Positions 16,360 through 24,037 of a stretch of DNA of 64,000 nt are shown here, one piece after another. The DNA is from Palsa-504 sp963739135 (GTDB lineage Bacteria > Actinomycetota > Actinomycetes > Streptosporangiales > Streptosporangiaceae). Position numbers and translations under genes: made by a program. Every line of letters starts with the position of its first letter. Positions within the stretch are counted from its first letter, which is position 1. The notes under the pieces were generated by a model, which ran no database searches, had not been told where the DNA came from, and worked only from the letters and a program-made list of their open reading frames with translations. The DNA lies in contig CAVTZG010000017.1 in assembly GCA_963739135.1 (NCBI GenBank), positions 310,001-374,000 on the forward strand, given 5' to 3'.

Positions 16360-16360
16360 C

Positions 16361-16376
16361 GCCGAACGGGCCGTGG
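16361..16376 (-). repeat. Copy 3 of dispersed element (reverse orientation)
   Basis: GCCGAACGGGCCGTGG, the reverse complement of the CCACGGCCCGTTCGGC core, begins one base after the MFS stop codon. Single arm only. The placement right at a gene end matches the other copies. Confidence 0.65.
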
Positions 16377-16606
16377 TTCAACGCGCCGCATAACTGCCCC
16401 CTGCTGTGCATGGCGTCCACTTTGATCCTGTCCTTCGGGACCTTCGGCCCTGATGGGAGGGCATGATCGCCGGCCAGAGTTCGCGCTACGGACGTCGGCG
16501 AAACGGCGTCGCCGGGTATGGACGGTTCCGGCCCCGGCTACCGGATTCTCGGCCGGCCCGAGCTTCTGAATTGATGACGCCGCAACATGGGTATGGAGTT
16601 TCCGAG

Positions 16607-17845
16607 ATGGGCAGGCAGCGGGTCCTGGGACTGGTTCTGGCGGGCGGGGCGGGCACGCGCCTCGGGCCGCTGACTGCGGGCCGGGCCACATCGGCGGTGC
16701 CGTTCGGGGGCCTGTACCGGGTGGTGGATTTCACGCTGTCCAACCTGGTCAACGGCGGCCTGCAGCGGATCTACGTGCTGACCCAGTACAAGAGCCACAG
16801 CCTGAACAGGCACATCACGACGACCTGGCGGCTGAGCAGCCTGCTGGACAACTACGTCACGCCGGTCCCGGCCCAGCAGCGGCTCGGCCCGCGCTGGCAG
16901 GCCGGCTCCGCGGACGCGATCTACCAGTCGCTGAACCTGATCTATCCCGACCGGCCCAACCTCGTCGTGGTGGTGGGCGCCGATCACGTGTACCGGATGG
17001 ACCCGAGGCAGATGATCGAGGCGCACCTGGCCTGGGGCGCGGGGGTCACGGTGGCGGCGATCCCGGTCCCGAGGCAGGATGCGACCGCGTTCGGCGTGGC
17101 GCAGACCGCGCCGGACGGCCACCGCATCGACGCGTTCCTGGAAAAGCCGTCGCAGCCGCCGGGCCGTCCGGAACAGCCGGACGAGGCGCTGGTGTCCATG
17201 GGCAACTACGTATTCGACACCGCAGTGCTGGTGGAGGCGCTGAGCAAGGATGCGGCCGACGAGGGCAGCGGGCACAGTGTCGGCCGCGACATCATCCCGC
17301 AGCTGGTACGGGAGCGCTGCGCGCACGTCTATGACTTCCGGCAGAACAAGGTGCTCGGGGCCGAGCCGCGCGACGTGGGTTACTGGCGGGAGGTCGGGAC
17401 GATCGACTCTTACTTCGATGCGCACATGGACCTGTGCGCGGTCCACCCGGTGTTCAACCTGTACAACCGCAAGTGGCCGATCCTGACCTACGTGCCGCCG
17501 TACCCGCCGGCCAAGTTCGTGCACGACGAAGGCGACCGGTGGGGACGCGCGATCGACAGCGTGGTCAGCAACGGGGTCATCGTCTCTGGCGGGCTGGTCC
17601 GCGACTCGGTGCTGTCGCCCGGAGTCCGGGTGGACAGCTGGTCCCAGGTGAGCCGGGCGGTGATCCTGCACGATTCCCGGGTCAGCCGCCACGCGGTGGT
17701 CGAGAACGCCATCCTGGACAAGGAGGTCGTCGTCCGGGAGGGCGCCACGGTCGGGGTGGACAAGGACCATGACCGGGAACGCGGTCTCGTGGTGTCCCCC
17801 GGCGGCATCACCGTGGTCAGCAAGGGACAGGTCGTGCGGCCCTGA
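16607..17845 (+). CDS. glgC: GlgC-like glucose-1-phosphate adenylyltransferase
   Basis: 412 residues, normal length. It has the nucleotidyl-transferase signature GLVLAGGAGTRLGPLT, FGGLYRVVDFTLSNLVNGGL, QAGSADAIYQSLNLI, VVGADHVYRMDP, the glucose-1-P site FLEKPSQPP, and a C-terminal left-handed beta-helix (SVVSNGVIVSGGLVRDSVLS). GlgC makes ADP-glucose for glycogen or, in actinobacteria, for trehalose/maltose-1-P routes. One oddity: the usual RAKPAVPF segment reads GRATSAVPF, so the Lys-Pro near the allosteric site is missing, which may alter effector response. The start at 16607 has GGAG eight bases upstream. The gene stands apart from other glycogen genes. Confidence 0.9.
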   Translation: MGRQRVLGLVLAGGAGTRLGPLTAGRATSAVPFGGLYRVVDFTLSNLVNGGLQRIYVLTQYKSHSLNRHITTTWRLSSLLDNYVTPVPAQQRLGPRWQAGSADAIYQSLNLIYPDRPNLVVVVGADHVYRMDPRQMIEAHLAWGAGVTVAAIPVPRQDATAFGVAQTAPDGHRIDAFLEKPSQPPGRPEQPDEALVSMGNYVFDTAVLVEALSKDAADEGSGHSVGRDIIPQLVRERCAHVYDFRQNKVLGAEPRDVGYWREVGTIDSYFDAHMDLCAVHPVFNLYNRKWPILTYVPPYPPAKFVHDEGDRWGRAIDSVVSNGVIVSGGLVRDSVLSPGVRVDSWSQVSRAVILHDSRVSRHAVVENAILDKEVVVREGATVGVDKDHDRERGLVVSPGGITVVSKGQVVRP

Positions 17846-17901
17846 GCTGCCGGTATACAATTGCTCGAGGCCACCGGGCGGGCGGCGGGTAGCGATCGCT
17901 G

Positions 17902-19224
17902 ATGAAGCTAAAGATGTCCAAAGAGAAATGGGTAGTAATCATTTGCTGCCTTGCGCTTTTTGCCGGAATTATTGTCGTGATCAGGCCGCCATGGATCGGC
18001 TCGTGGGTGCATCTGGTGGGGAGCGCCCCGCCCAAGCCGCCGGGCGTCACCGGGTCCAGCGCCGTGGATTCCGAACTCGAAGCTCTCCTGACCGATGGCA
18101 AGCCGAATAGCGCCATGTCCGGCTATTACGAGTCAAGCAGCCCTGCTCTGGTCGCAGCGGCGGCGGGTGACGATAATCATCAGTTCTACCAGCTAGGCGA
18201 ATTGCTGGTGCGGGATGGACTTGCCAATACCATTATCAATCTCAGTCGCGAGATGAACGGCTCGTGGTACGCGTGGAGCGAGGAACACGCACCGCCATCT
18301 GAACCCGATGCCTTCATCCTGGCCTGGCGGCAAGTCGTCACGACCATGCGATCGGTGCCCGGTGCGCACTTCAAGTTCTTGTGGACCCTCTACCCCGGGG
18401 AGGCAACGGCAGCCGAGTGCTGGCCTGGTAGCGCTTACGTCGACTACGTGGGGACCGATATCTTCGACTGGTACGGCGGTCCGCACGGTGCGTACCCGCA
18501 CACCGCGTCCGGCGCGCTGGACTGGGCTCTTCATTGGCAGAATACCCTGACCGCCGCCCCGGGCGGATTGGACTGGATAGCCAAACTCTCCAAGCTCACG
18601 GGCAAGCCCATTATCATTCCCGAGTGGGGCCTGGATTTCCATACCTTCGGCGGGCAAGATGACACGTATTTCCTTACCCACATGACGGCATGGATGAAGG
18701 CTCATAACGCTATCGGCCTTTACTGGGAGCAGGGTCACGTTACCTGGTCCGGCTGGCCTGGCGGCCCGTTGCTGGCCAACCAGGGTGGGGCGGCGCAAGT
18801 TAACACTCCTGGTGCGGTCAACGGCCTGGGGAAGCTATTGGGCGGGCACTTGCAGTACGCGGCGGTCTACCTGAACGACCAGGAGGCAATATCGGACGCC
18901 ACGGCGCAGCCGGTGCTGGCTCCGTGGGAGAACGCGGGCTACCGGCTGGTTCTGAGCGTCAACATCATTCCGAACCCGCCTGCCACCAAGTCCTATTCCG
19001 GCCCGCCCCAGCCCGGACCCAGGCCTTATCAGCTGGCCGACTACCCAGAACGCGGTCGCAGCGCTCCGGCAAGGACTCGGCTGAAGGTAAACACGCCTGC
19101 GGGCTGCCGCGGCGATGTTTTCCGCGGAGAGGCCCGCTGCAGGGCCGGGTCAGACGTGGACGAGGACCAGTGCGGGGTTGACTCCGGCGATGTCGGCGTC
19201 ATCAGCCCGCAGGCGCCGAGCTGA
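17902..19224 (+). CDS. GH26-like endo-beta-glycanase (mannanase-type), signal-anchored
   Basis: 440 residues. An N-terminal hydrophobic segment (WVVIICCLALFAGIIVVI) follows a basic start, so it is secreted or membrane anchored. The catalytic domain shows SREMNGSWYAWSEEH (acid/base Glu near residue 117) and IIIPEWGLDFH (nucleophile Glu near residue 240), the two GH26 hallmarks, plus WRQVVTTMRSVPGAHFKFLW and YVDYVGTDIFDWYG. Substrate would be mannan or a related beta-glycan. The first 400 bases are AT-richer and use codons that are rare in the neighbours, which points to recent transfer or weak selection. The last 80 residues are Pro/Arg/Gly-rich without family resemblance and may be read-through into remnant sequence. 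Confidence 0.8.
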   Translation: MKLKMSKEKWVVIICCLALFAGIIVVIRPPWIGSWVHLVGSAPPKPPGVTGSSAVDSELEALLTDGKPNSAMSGYYESSSPALVAAAAGDDNHQFYQLGELLVRDGLANTIINLSREMNGSWYAWSEEHAPPSEPDAFILAWRQVVTTMRSVPGAHFKFLWTLYPGEATAAECWPGSAYVDYVGTDIFDWYGGPHGAYPHTASGALDWALHWQNTLTAAPGGLDWIAKLSKLTGKPIIIPEWGLDFHTFGGQDDTYFLTHMTAWMKAHNAIGLYWEQGHVTWSGWPGGPLLANQGGAAQVNTPGAVNGLGKLLGGHLQYAAVYLNDQEAISDATAQPVLAPWENAGYRLVLSVNIIPNPPATKSYSGPPQPGPRPYQLADYPERGRSAPARTRLKVNTPAGCRGDVFRGEARCRAGSDVDEDQCGVDSGDVGVISPQAPS

Positions 19225-19317
19225 GGTTTGTGCCGGTCGATGGCGGTAGACGGCATGGGCAGCGGTGCTGGCGCCGTCGTATGCGCGGCCGGTCTGGTTC
19301 TCAGCGCGGTTGGGTCG

Positions 19318-21669
19318 CTATTGGCGGGCCATGTGCATGCGTAGTTCGGCTTCGGTGTCCTCGATCAGCTTTCCGCTGACGTCTACCGTCACGCTGTGGA
19401 TGGTGCCGGTGAACTTGAAGGGGCTGGCGTAGTCGTCGGTGATCGCCGAGCCGGGGTTGGCTCCGCAGGTGAGCGCACCCGGATTGAGCACGAACGGCGT
19501 GGTGACGGGTGCTTCCGCGTTCCCGGCGAGGGTGCCGTCCACGTAGAGCTGGAGCCTGCCGGGCGCGCCCTTGCCCTGGGTCATGTCCGGCTGCCCGGTC
19601 GGCTCGAACTCGAACCTGAGCGCGTGCTGGCCTGGCTGCAGAACCTGGTCAGATTCCACTCCGTACACGGCCCGGCCCACGTAGTTGTGGACGTAGCGGA
19701 GCTTGCCGTCCTTGACGAACAGCGAGTACCCGCCGGCCGCCGTGCCCTGGCACAGCAGCACCCCCTCGGCCCCGCCCGCGGGGATCTCGACGTCCGCGGT
19801 GATGCTGTGCGGGCGGTTCAGGACTCTGGGTGCGGCGAAGAACGGGATCGGCTGCGTCCCGGGCCGGTAGGTGTAGCGGTCGCGGGGCAGCGCCGCGAGC
19901 GGCTTTTCGGCGATCATCCGGGCCAGGCCGCTGCCGTCGACCGGCATCACGTTGTACTTGCCGGCCTCTACGTACCACGTCCCGATCATCGCGATCAGCC
20001 GGTCGCGGTGATCGGCGGCCACGTTGTGGTTCTCGGCGAAGTCCTCCGCCACGTGGTACAGCTCCCAGCCGGTGGCGTCCAGCTCAGATAGCTTCTCGGC
20101 CGAGATCGGCTGGCCGAAGGGCATGCCCGCTTCGGTGAATGACGGGCCGGGCCAGGGGCAGACGGCCCGCCAGCCGTCGTGGTAGATCGCCCGGTGGCCC
20201 AGCATCTCGAAGTACTGAGTATGGCGGCGGGTCTCGGCCGCGGCGTCGTCCAGCGTGTGGGCGAAGCTGACGCCGTGCAGCGGTGACTGGGTGACGCCGC
20301 GGATCGTGGCGGGCGGCTCGATGCCCAGCAGGTCCAGGACGGTGGGCACCATGTCGATGATGTGCGCGTACTGGGTGCGAACCTCGCCCCTGGCCGCGAT
20401 CTGCCGCGGCCAGGAGACGATGAAGGGATCGCTGGCGCCGCCCCGGTAGGTTTCCCGCTTCCACCGGCGGAACGGCGTGTTCCCGGCCCACGTCCAGCCC
20501 CACGGGTAGTGGTTGAAGTGCCTGGGGCCACCGATCTCGTCGATCACCGCGAGGCTTTCCTCGAGCGGCTCCTGGGCGTTGTTGAAGAACTGCGCCTCGT
20601 TGGTGGTCCCGGTGGGCCCGCCCTCGGCGCTGGCGCCGTTGTCGGAGATGACCATGACCAGGGTGTTGTCGAGCTGGCCAAGCTGGCGCAGATACTCGAC
20701 CAGCCGTCCGACCTGGTGGTCGGTGTGGGACAGGAAGCCGGCGAAGACCTCCATATAGCGGCTGTAGAGGCGGCGGGCGGCCGGCGGCAACGACGCCCAG
20801 TCGGGCACGTCGGGATCGTGACGCGACAACTGCGCGTCCGCGGGAACGATGCCGAGTTCCTTCTGCCGGGCGAACACCTGCTCCCGGTAGGCGTCCCAGC
20901 CGTCGTCGAACTGGCCCGCGTAGCGGTCCGCCCATTCTTTCGGGACGTGGTGCGGCGCGTGCGTGGCGCCGAAGCACAGATGCAGGTAGAACGGCTTGGC
21001 CGGGTCCACCTGCTTGACGTCGGCGATGAACTCCATCGCCTTGTCAACCAGGTCCTCGCTGAGGTGGTAACCCTCCTCGGGGGTGCGCGGCGGCTCCACC
21101 TGGTGGTTGTCATACACCAGATCCGGATACCACTGGCTGGTGTCACCGCCCAGGAAGCCGTAGTACCGCTGGAAACCGCGCCCCAGCGGCCACCGGTCGA
21201 ACGGGCCCGCACCCGTCTCCTGGTTGCTCGGCGTCAGGTGGTACTTCCCGACCATGAACGTGCTGTAGCCGTGCTCCAGCAGCATCTCGGACAGGAAACC
21301 GTTCTCGAACGGCACGACGCCGTTGTACCCGGGATAGCCGCTGGCCAGCTCCGTGATCGCGGCCATCGCGTTGCTGTGATGGTTGCGGCCGGTCAGGATG
21401 CACGACCGGCTCGGCGAACACAACGCCGTCGTGTGCATGTTGCTGTAGCGCAGGCCGTCCGCCGCCAGCGCGTCGAAGCTGGGCGTCGCGATCGGGCTGC
21501 CGTAACAGCCCAGCTGGCCGAAACCCGTGTCATCCAGCACGATGAACAGCACATTCGGCGCACCCTCACGGGCCCGCACCGGGGCCAGCCAGGCCGGCGT
21601 GGACTCATCGGCGGTCCGCCCGATCACGCCGGGGAACGCAGCATCCGGCTCATACTCGACAATCGCCAT
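19318..21669 (-). CDS. Arylsulfatase (formylglycine-dependent sulfatase)
   Basis: 783 residues, similar in length to the large mycobacterial AtsD-type arylsulfatases. It hydrolyses sulfate esters. The N-terminal metal site is NVLFIVLDDTGFGQLGCYGS. The formylglycine site CSPSR (Cys about 84) is followed by ILTGRNHHSN. Other active-site segments are FMVGKYHLTP, FGATHAPHHVP and VISDNGASAEG. A C-terminal beta-sandwich (from about 640, VLLCQGTAAGGYSLFV, LRFEFEPTGQPDMTQGKG) follows. No signal peptide is seen, so it is cytosolic or non-classically exported. The start at 21669 has GGAGAGG upstream. No formylglycine-generating enzyme is in the window. Confidence 0.93.
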   Translation of the reverse strand: MAIVEYEPDAAFPGVIGRTADESTPAWLAPVRAREGAPNVLFIVLDDTGFGQLGCYGSPIATPSFDALAADGLRYSNMHTTALCSPSRSCILTGRNHHSNAMAAITELASGYPGYNGVVPFENGFLSEMLLEHGYSTFMVGKYHLTPSNQETGAGPFDRWPLGRGFQRYYGFLGGDTSQWYPDLVYDNHQVEPPRTPEEGYHLSEDLVDKAMEFIADVKQVDPAKPFYLHLCFGATHAPHHVPKEWADRYAGQFDDGWDAYREQVFARQKELGIVPADAQLSRHDPDVPDWASLPPAARRLYSRYMEVFAGFLSHTDHQVGRLVEYLRQLGQLDNTLVMVISDNGASAEGGPTGTTNEAQFFNNAQEPLEESLAVIDEIGGPRHFNHYPWGWTWAGNTPFRRWKRETYRGGASDPFIVSWPRQIAARGEVRTQYAHIIDMVPTVLDLLGIEPPATIRGVTQSPLHGVSFAHTLDDAAAETRRHTQYFEMLGHRAIYHDGWRAVCPWPGPSFTEAGMPFGQPISAEKLSELDATGWELYHVAEDFAENHNVAADHRDRLIAMIGTWYVEAGKYNVMPVDGSGLARMIAEKPLAALPRDRYTYRPGTQPIPFFAAPRVLNRPHSITADVEIPAGGAEGVLLCQGTAAGGYSLFVKDGKLRYVHNYVGRAVYGVESDQVLQPGQHALRFEFEPTGQPDMTQGKGAPGRLQLYVDGTLAGNAEAPVTTPFVLNPGALTCGANPGSAITDDYASPFKFTGTIHSVTVDVSGKLIEDTEAELRMHMARQ

Positions 21670-21929
21670 GGGGCCTCTCCCGCTGCTCGCCCTTTTGCTC
21701 CCGATGGCCCTCATCCTGCGCCGCTATGGCGGAGCCCACATCATCCGCCAGGGATGATGACCCCCGCTCACCAGGGCAAACCCAGACCTCCAATCGTCGC
21801 GGTTTAAGGCGGGTGGTCAACGGCATCCGGTTCTACCAGGCGCAGGACCTCTCGATCGGCGCGGCGCAGCGGAAGAAGAACCTGGCCATCATGAAAACGC
21901 ATCGGGCGGCGGGGCGAACCGGCCCATGA
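21670..21929. other. Region without intact gene; possible coding remnant on + strand
   Basis: Between the sulfatase start and the dead GNAT fragment. Bases about 21806-21929 on the plus strand read VVNGIRFYQAQDLSIGAAQR and then KKNLAIMKTHRAAG before a TGA, without a credible start. The composition looks coding, but the family is not recognised. Confidence 0.3.
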
Positions 21930-22256
21930 TCACTGGTCCCGGCCTAGCTGGCCCCGGCTTCTACAGCGCTCCCGGGGTGTGCGGCTAGGGCCGGCCAGCC
22001 GTGCGACTAGCCGGTTTCTTACCGCGTCCCACTCCGGGGCGATCACGGAGTACATCGCCGAGTCCCGCAGCAGCCCCTCCTCGCCGGGCGCCCATGACAT
22101 CGACCAGCTGCGCAGTACTCCCTCGAAGGTGGCGCCGAGGGCCTCGATGGCCCGCCGTGATCGCGCTTTGCGGGCGTCGGTTTTCAGGTCGACCCGCGCT
22201 ATCCGCAGGCTGCCGAAGGCATGGCCCATCAGCAGCAGCTTGGCCTCGGTGTTGAT
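21930..22256 (-). pseudogene. GNAT acetyltransferase, C-terminal fragment
   Basis: Reads INTEAKLLLMGHAFGSLRIA, RVDLKTDARKARSRRAIEAL and GATFEGVLRSWSM, the conserved end of RimJ/RimL-type GNAT acetyltransferases (acetyl-CoA contact and the 'N..s..aie.lGa..eG.lr' motif). The N-terminal half of the domain is missing; upstream sequence instead contains the end of an unrelated dehydrogenase on the other strand. I call it a pseudogene. The first in-frame ATG is at 22229. Confidence 0.75.
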
Positions 22257-22318
22257 CCCCGAGCGCTGTGCGCATCTCTGCCAGGACCACTACCCGGCGG
22301 GCCGCCGACGGGACCACG

Positions 22319-22423
22319 ATGCAGGCGATCACCCAGGACCGCTACCCGCTGAGCCAGGCCCCCGAGGCCATCCAGTACCTGCGGGACGGCCGCGCCCAGG
22401 GCAAGGTCGTGATCAGCCGCTGA
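22319..22423 (+). pseudogene. Zinc-type alcohol dehydrogenase / quinone reductase (MDR), C-terminal fragment
   Basis: 34 codons read AITQDRYPLSQAPEAIQYL, then RDGRAQGKVVISR and a stop. This is the highly conserved C-terminus of medium-chain dehydrogenases ('i...ypL.qa.eAi.yl..g.a.GKvVi'). The catalytic and cofactor domains are absent. It abuts the truncated GNAT fragment on the opposite strand, so the two were probably cut by one deletion. Confidence 0.75.
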
Positions 22424-22437
22424 GGATTCTCCGGGAC

Positions 22438-22470
22438 GGCGGGTGCCGAGGGCTGGGCTCGGCACCCGCC
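22438..22470. terminator. Strong hairpin terminator, 13-bp stem
   Basis: GGCGGGTGCCGAG (22438-22450) pairs perfectly with CTCGGCACCCGCC (22458-22470) around a 7-base loop. It lies 14 bases after the end of the minus-strand VOC gene and also just downstream of the dead dehydrogenase. No clear T tract. Confidence 0.75.
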
Positions 22471-22484
22471 GCGCGCGTGACAGC

Positions 22485-22856
22485 TCAGGGGGTGCCTTCG
22501 ACGATCTCGAACGTGTTCCCGTCCGCGTCCTTGAACTTGAACATGGGCGGGACACCCGGCCACCGGAGCAGCTCCTCGACCTCGATGCCGCGTTCGGCCA
22601 TGGCCGTGTGCTCGGTCTCGGCGTCGGGAACCAGGAACCGGATACCGGTTTCGGCCCCGACATCGGGGCTGGCGATCAGCGCGACCGAGGTGGACGCGCC
22701 GGGAGCCGCGACCGTGACCCAGCGGAAGCTCTCTCCCACCCGCGCGTCGAGCCGCTTCTCGAAGCCGAGCGTGCCGACGAAGAACTCCACCGCCTGGTCC
22801 TGGTCGCTGACCGGGATTCCCACGGTGCCGATTTCGGTGATGGTGGTCTGGGACAT
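22485..22856 (-). CDS. VOC-family (glyoxalase/bleomycin-resistance fold) protein
   Basis: 123 residues. Two beta-alpha-beta-beta-beta halves are visible: VGIPVSDQDQAVEFFVGTLG with GFEKRLDARV, and LVPDAETEHTAMAERGIEVEE with FKFKDADGNTFEIVE. The terminal Glu-containing strand fits metal binding. Function could be a dioxygenase, isomerase or binding protein; this small type is often annotated only as VOC. AAGGAGAT precedes the ATG. It follows the ArsR-SRPBCC gene by 23 bases on the same strand, so the two form an operon, and the regulator likely controls it. Confidence 0.88.
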   Translation of the reverse strand: MSQTTITEIGTVGIPVSDQDQAVEFFVGTLGFEKRLDARVGESFRWVTVAAPGASTSVALIASPDVGAETGIRFLVPDAETEHTAMAERGIEVEELLRWPGVPPMFKFKDADGNTFEIVEGTP

Positions 22857-22879
22857 GACAATCTCCTTGCGTCGCTGGA

Positions 22880-23650
22880 TTAACTGTGCTGCTGATACAT
22901 GAGCGAGCCGGGAGTGGTCAGGGTCTGCCCGGTCTCGAGCCACGTCTTCAGGCCGGACAGGATCATCGGCCACCCGCCGTAGACCTCGGACGGCGCGTCC
23001 GGTGGCAACTGATCGTGGACCACGGTCAGGCGGCACGAGTCGCCGACCGGCTCAATCTCCCACGTCACCCGGGACGTGCCCGCCCGCTCGGCGTCGGGAC
23101 CCCACAGCGCGCGCATCGTCTGCACGAGCAGGCGCGGCCGGTCGACGACCAGGTTCTCACCCTCGATCAGCGACGACTGCGCGGCCGGATGACCGAGCCG
23201 GTAGGGCGAGCCCACGGTCCAGTCCGACTCGATCGACGCGCCGAACTGGTACTTCGTCCTGATCACCGGATCGGTGATCGCCTCCCACAGCCGCTCGGGC
23301 GTGGTCCGGATGTAGATCTCGAAGACCTTCTCCATCTGATCCTCCAGCTCGTGCTTCAGGCTGACGAGCCCGGCAGCCCACGGCTCGGTGTACTTGCTGA
23401 CCCACCGGTCGTAGATCAGGCGGATCGGGACCGGGTTGAGGTAGTGCAGCTTCTCGCGGCCCCGCCGCCTGCTCACGATGAGCCCGGCGTCCTCCAGGAT
23501 CTTCAGGTGCTTCGCTACGGCGATGCGCGTCATGTCGTGCCGCGCCGTGAGGGACACGAGCGTCTGGCCATCCCGGGCGAACAGCTCATCAAGGAGCGCC
23601 CGCCGGGTCGGATCGGCCAGGGCCCGGAACACGAGATCCACGTCAGCCAT
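22880..23650 (-). CDS. ArsR-family regulator fused to SRPBCC (AHSA1-like) domain
   Basis: 256 residues. Residues 1-95 form an ArsR winged helix (VFRALADPTRRALLDELFAR, TRIAVAKHLKILEDAGLIVS RRRG). Residues about 105-250 form a START-like SRPBCC domain (VFEIYIRTTPERLWEAITDP, YQFGASIESDW, LRHPAAQ-type core, TWLETGQTL). Such fusions are a known actinobacterial design in which the SRPBCC pocket may sense a hydrophobic ligand. A perfect palindrome AGGAAACCA-TT-TGGTTTCCT lies directly upstream and must be the operator. The promoter -10 overlaps the ATG, so the GTG at codon 4 (23641) may be the true leaderless start. Confidence 0.88.
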   Translation of the reverse strand: MADVDLVFRALADPTRRALLDELFARDGQTLVSLTARHDMTRIAVAKHLKILEDAGLIVSRRRGREKLHYLNPVPIRLIYDRWVSKYTEPWAAGLVSLKHELEDQMEKVFEIYIRTTPERLWEAITDPVIRTKYQFGASIESDWTVGSPYRLGHPAAQSSLIEGENLVVDRPRLLVQTMRALWGPDAERAGTSRVTWEIEPVGDSCRLTVVHDQLPPDAPSEVYGGWPMILSGLKTWLETGQTLTTPGSLMYQQHS

Positions 23651-23678
23651 AATAGGAAACCATTTGGTTTCCTGTCAA
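23649..23678 (-). promoter_or_regulatory. Near-consensus sigma-70 promoter with embedded palindromic operator
   Basis: On the minus strand TTGACA (23678-23673) and TATTAT (23654-23649) are separated by 18 bases, and those 18 bases lie almost wholly within the 20-base palindrome AGGAAACCATTTGGTTTCCT (23654-23673). A repressor bound there would occlude RNA polymerase. The -10 box overlaps the annotated ATG. Confidence 0.8.
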
Positions 23679-24037
23679 GCAGGCCGGACTGCCTCTGGCC
23701 GGCCGGTCAGACCCGGATACATGGTCGGCCTGCTTGCGGGCACTCCCGCCCCGCCTGGCTCGCCGTCACCACCTGACCCGCCTTCGGCGATCCGCCCAAC
23801 GACGTCGTTGTCACAACGACGCGCACCAGACGACATGGTTGCCACAACGACGCCGTTACGGTGACGCGGCGGGGTGCTGGCCGCATTGCTGGTCGAGCTT
23901 GTCCAGGGTCGTCATGCTCACCACCCAGCGCTGACCGCTGCGGCCGGCGTGTCCCGCGGGCCCGCCCGGGAGCCGCCGCTGCAAGCATCCGCAGCCCCGG
24001 CAGCACCAGCCGGGGCTGCTGCCGTGCCCAGAACCGG
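23679..24037. other. Intergenic region with palindromic repeats and a terminator; no gene seen
   Basis: It contains CGTCGTTGT-C-ACAACGACG (23803-23821, perfect 9-bp arms) and a related half-copy GTTGCCACAACGACG at 23838-23852, about 32 bases on. A coding-like minus-strand stretch (WVVSMTTLDKLDQQCGQHP, near 23870-23930) has no start or ribosome site. The terminator of the LAL gene lies at the right end. Confidence 0.45.
23991..24019. terminator. Hairpin terminator of the LAL regulator gene
   Basis: GCAGCCCCGGC (23991-24001) and GCCGGGGCTGC (24009-24019) form a perfect 11-bp stem with a 7-base loop, 19 bases after the minus-strand stop at 24038. Confidence 0.7.

Noticed and set aside
20362..21807. 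481-codon plus-strand frame opposite the arylsulfatase
   Set aside because: Shadow of a gene with intact sulfatase motifs.
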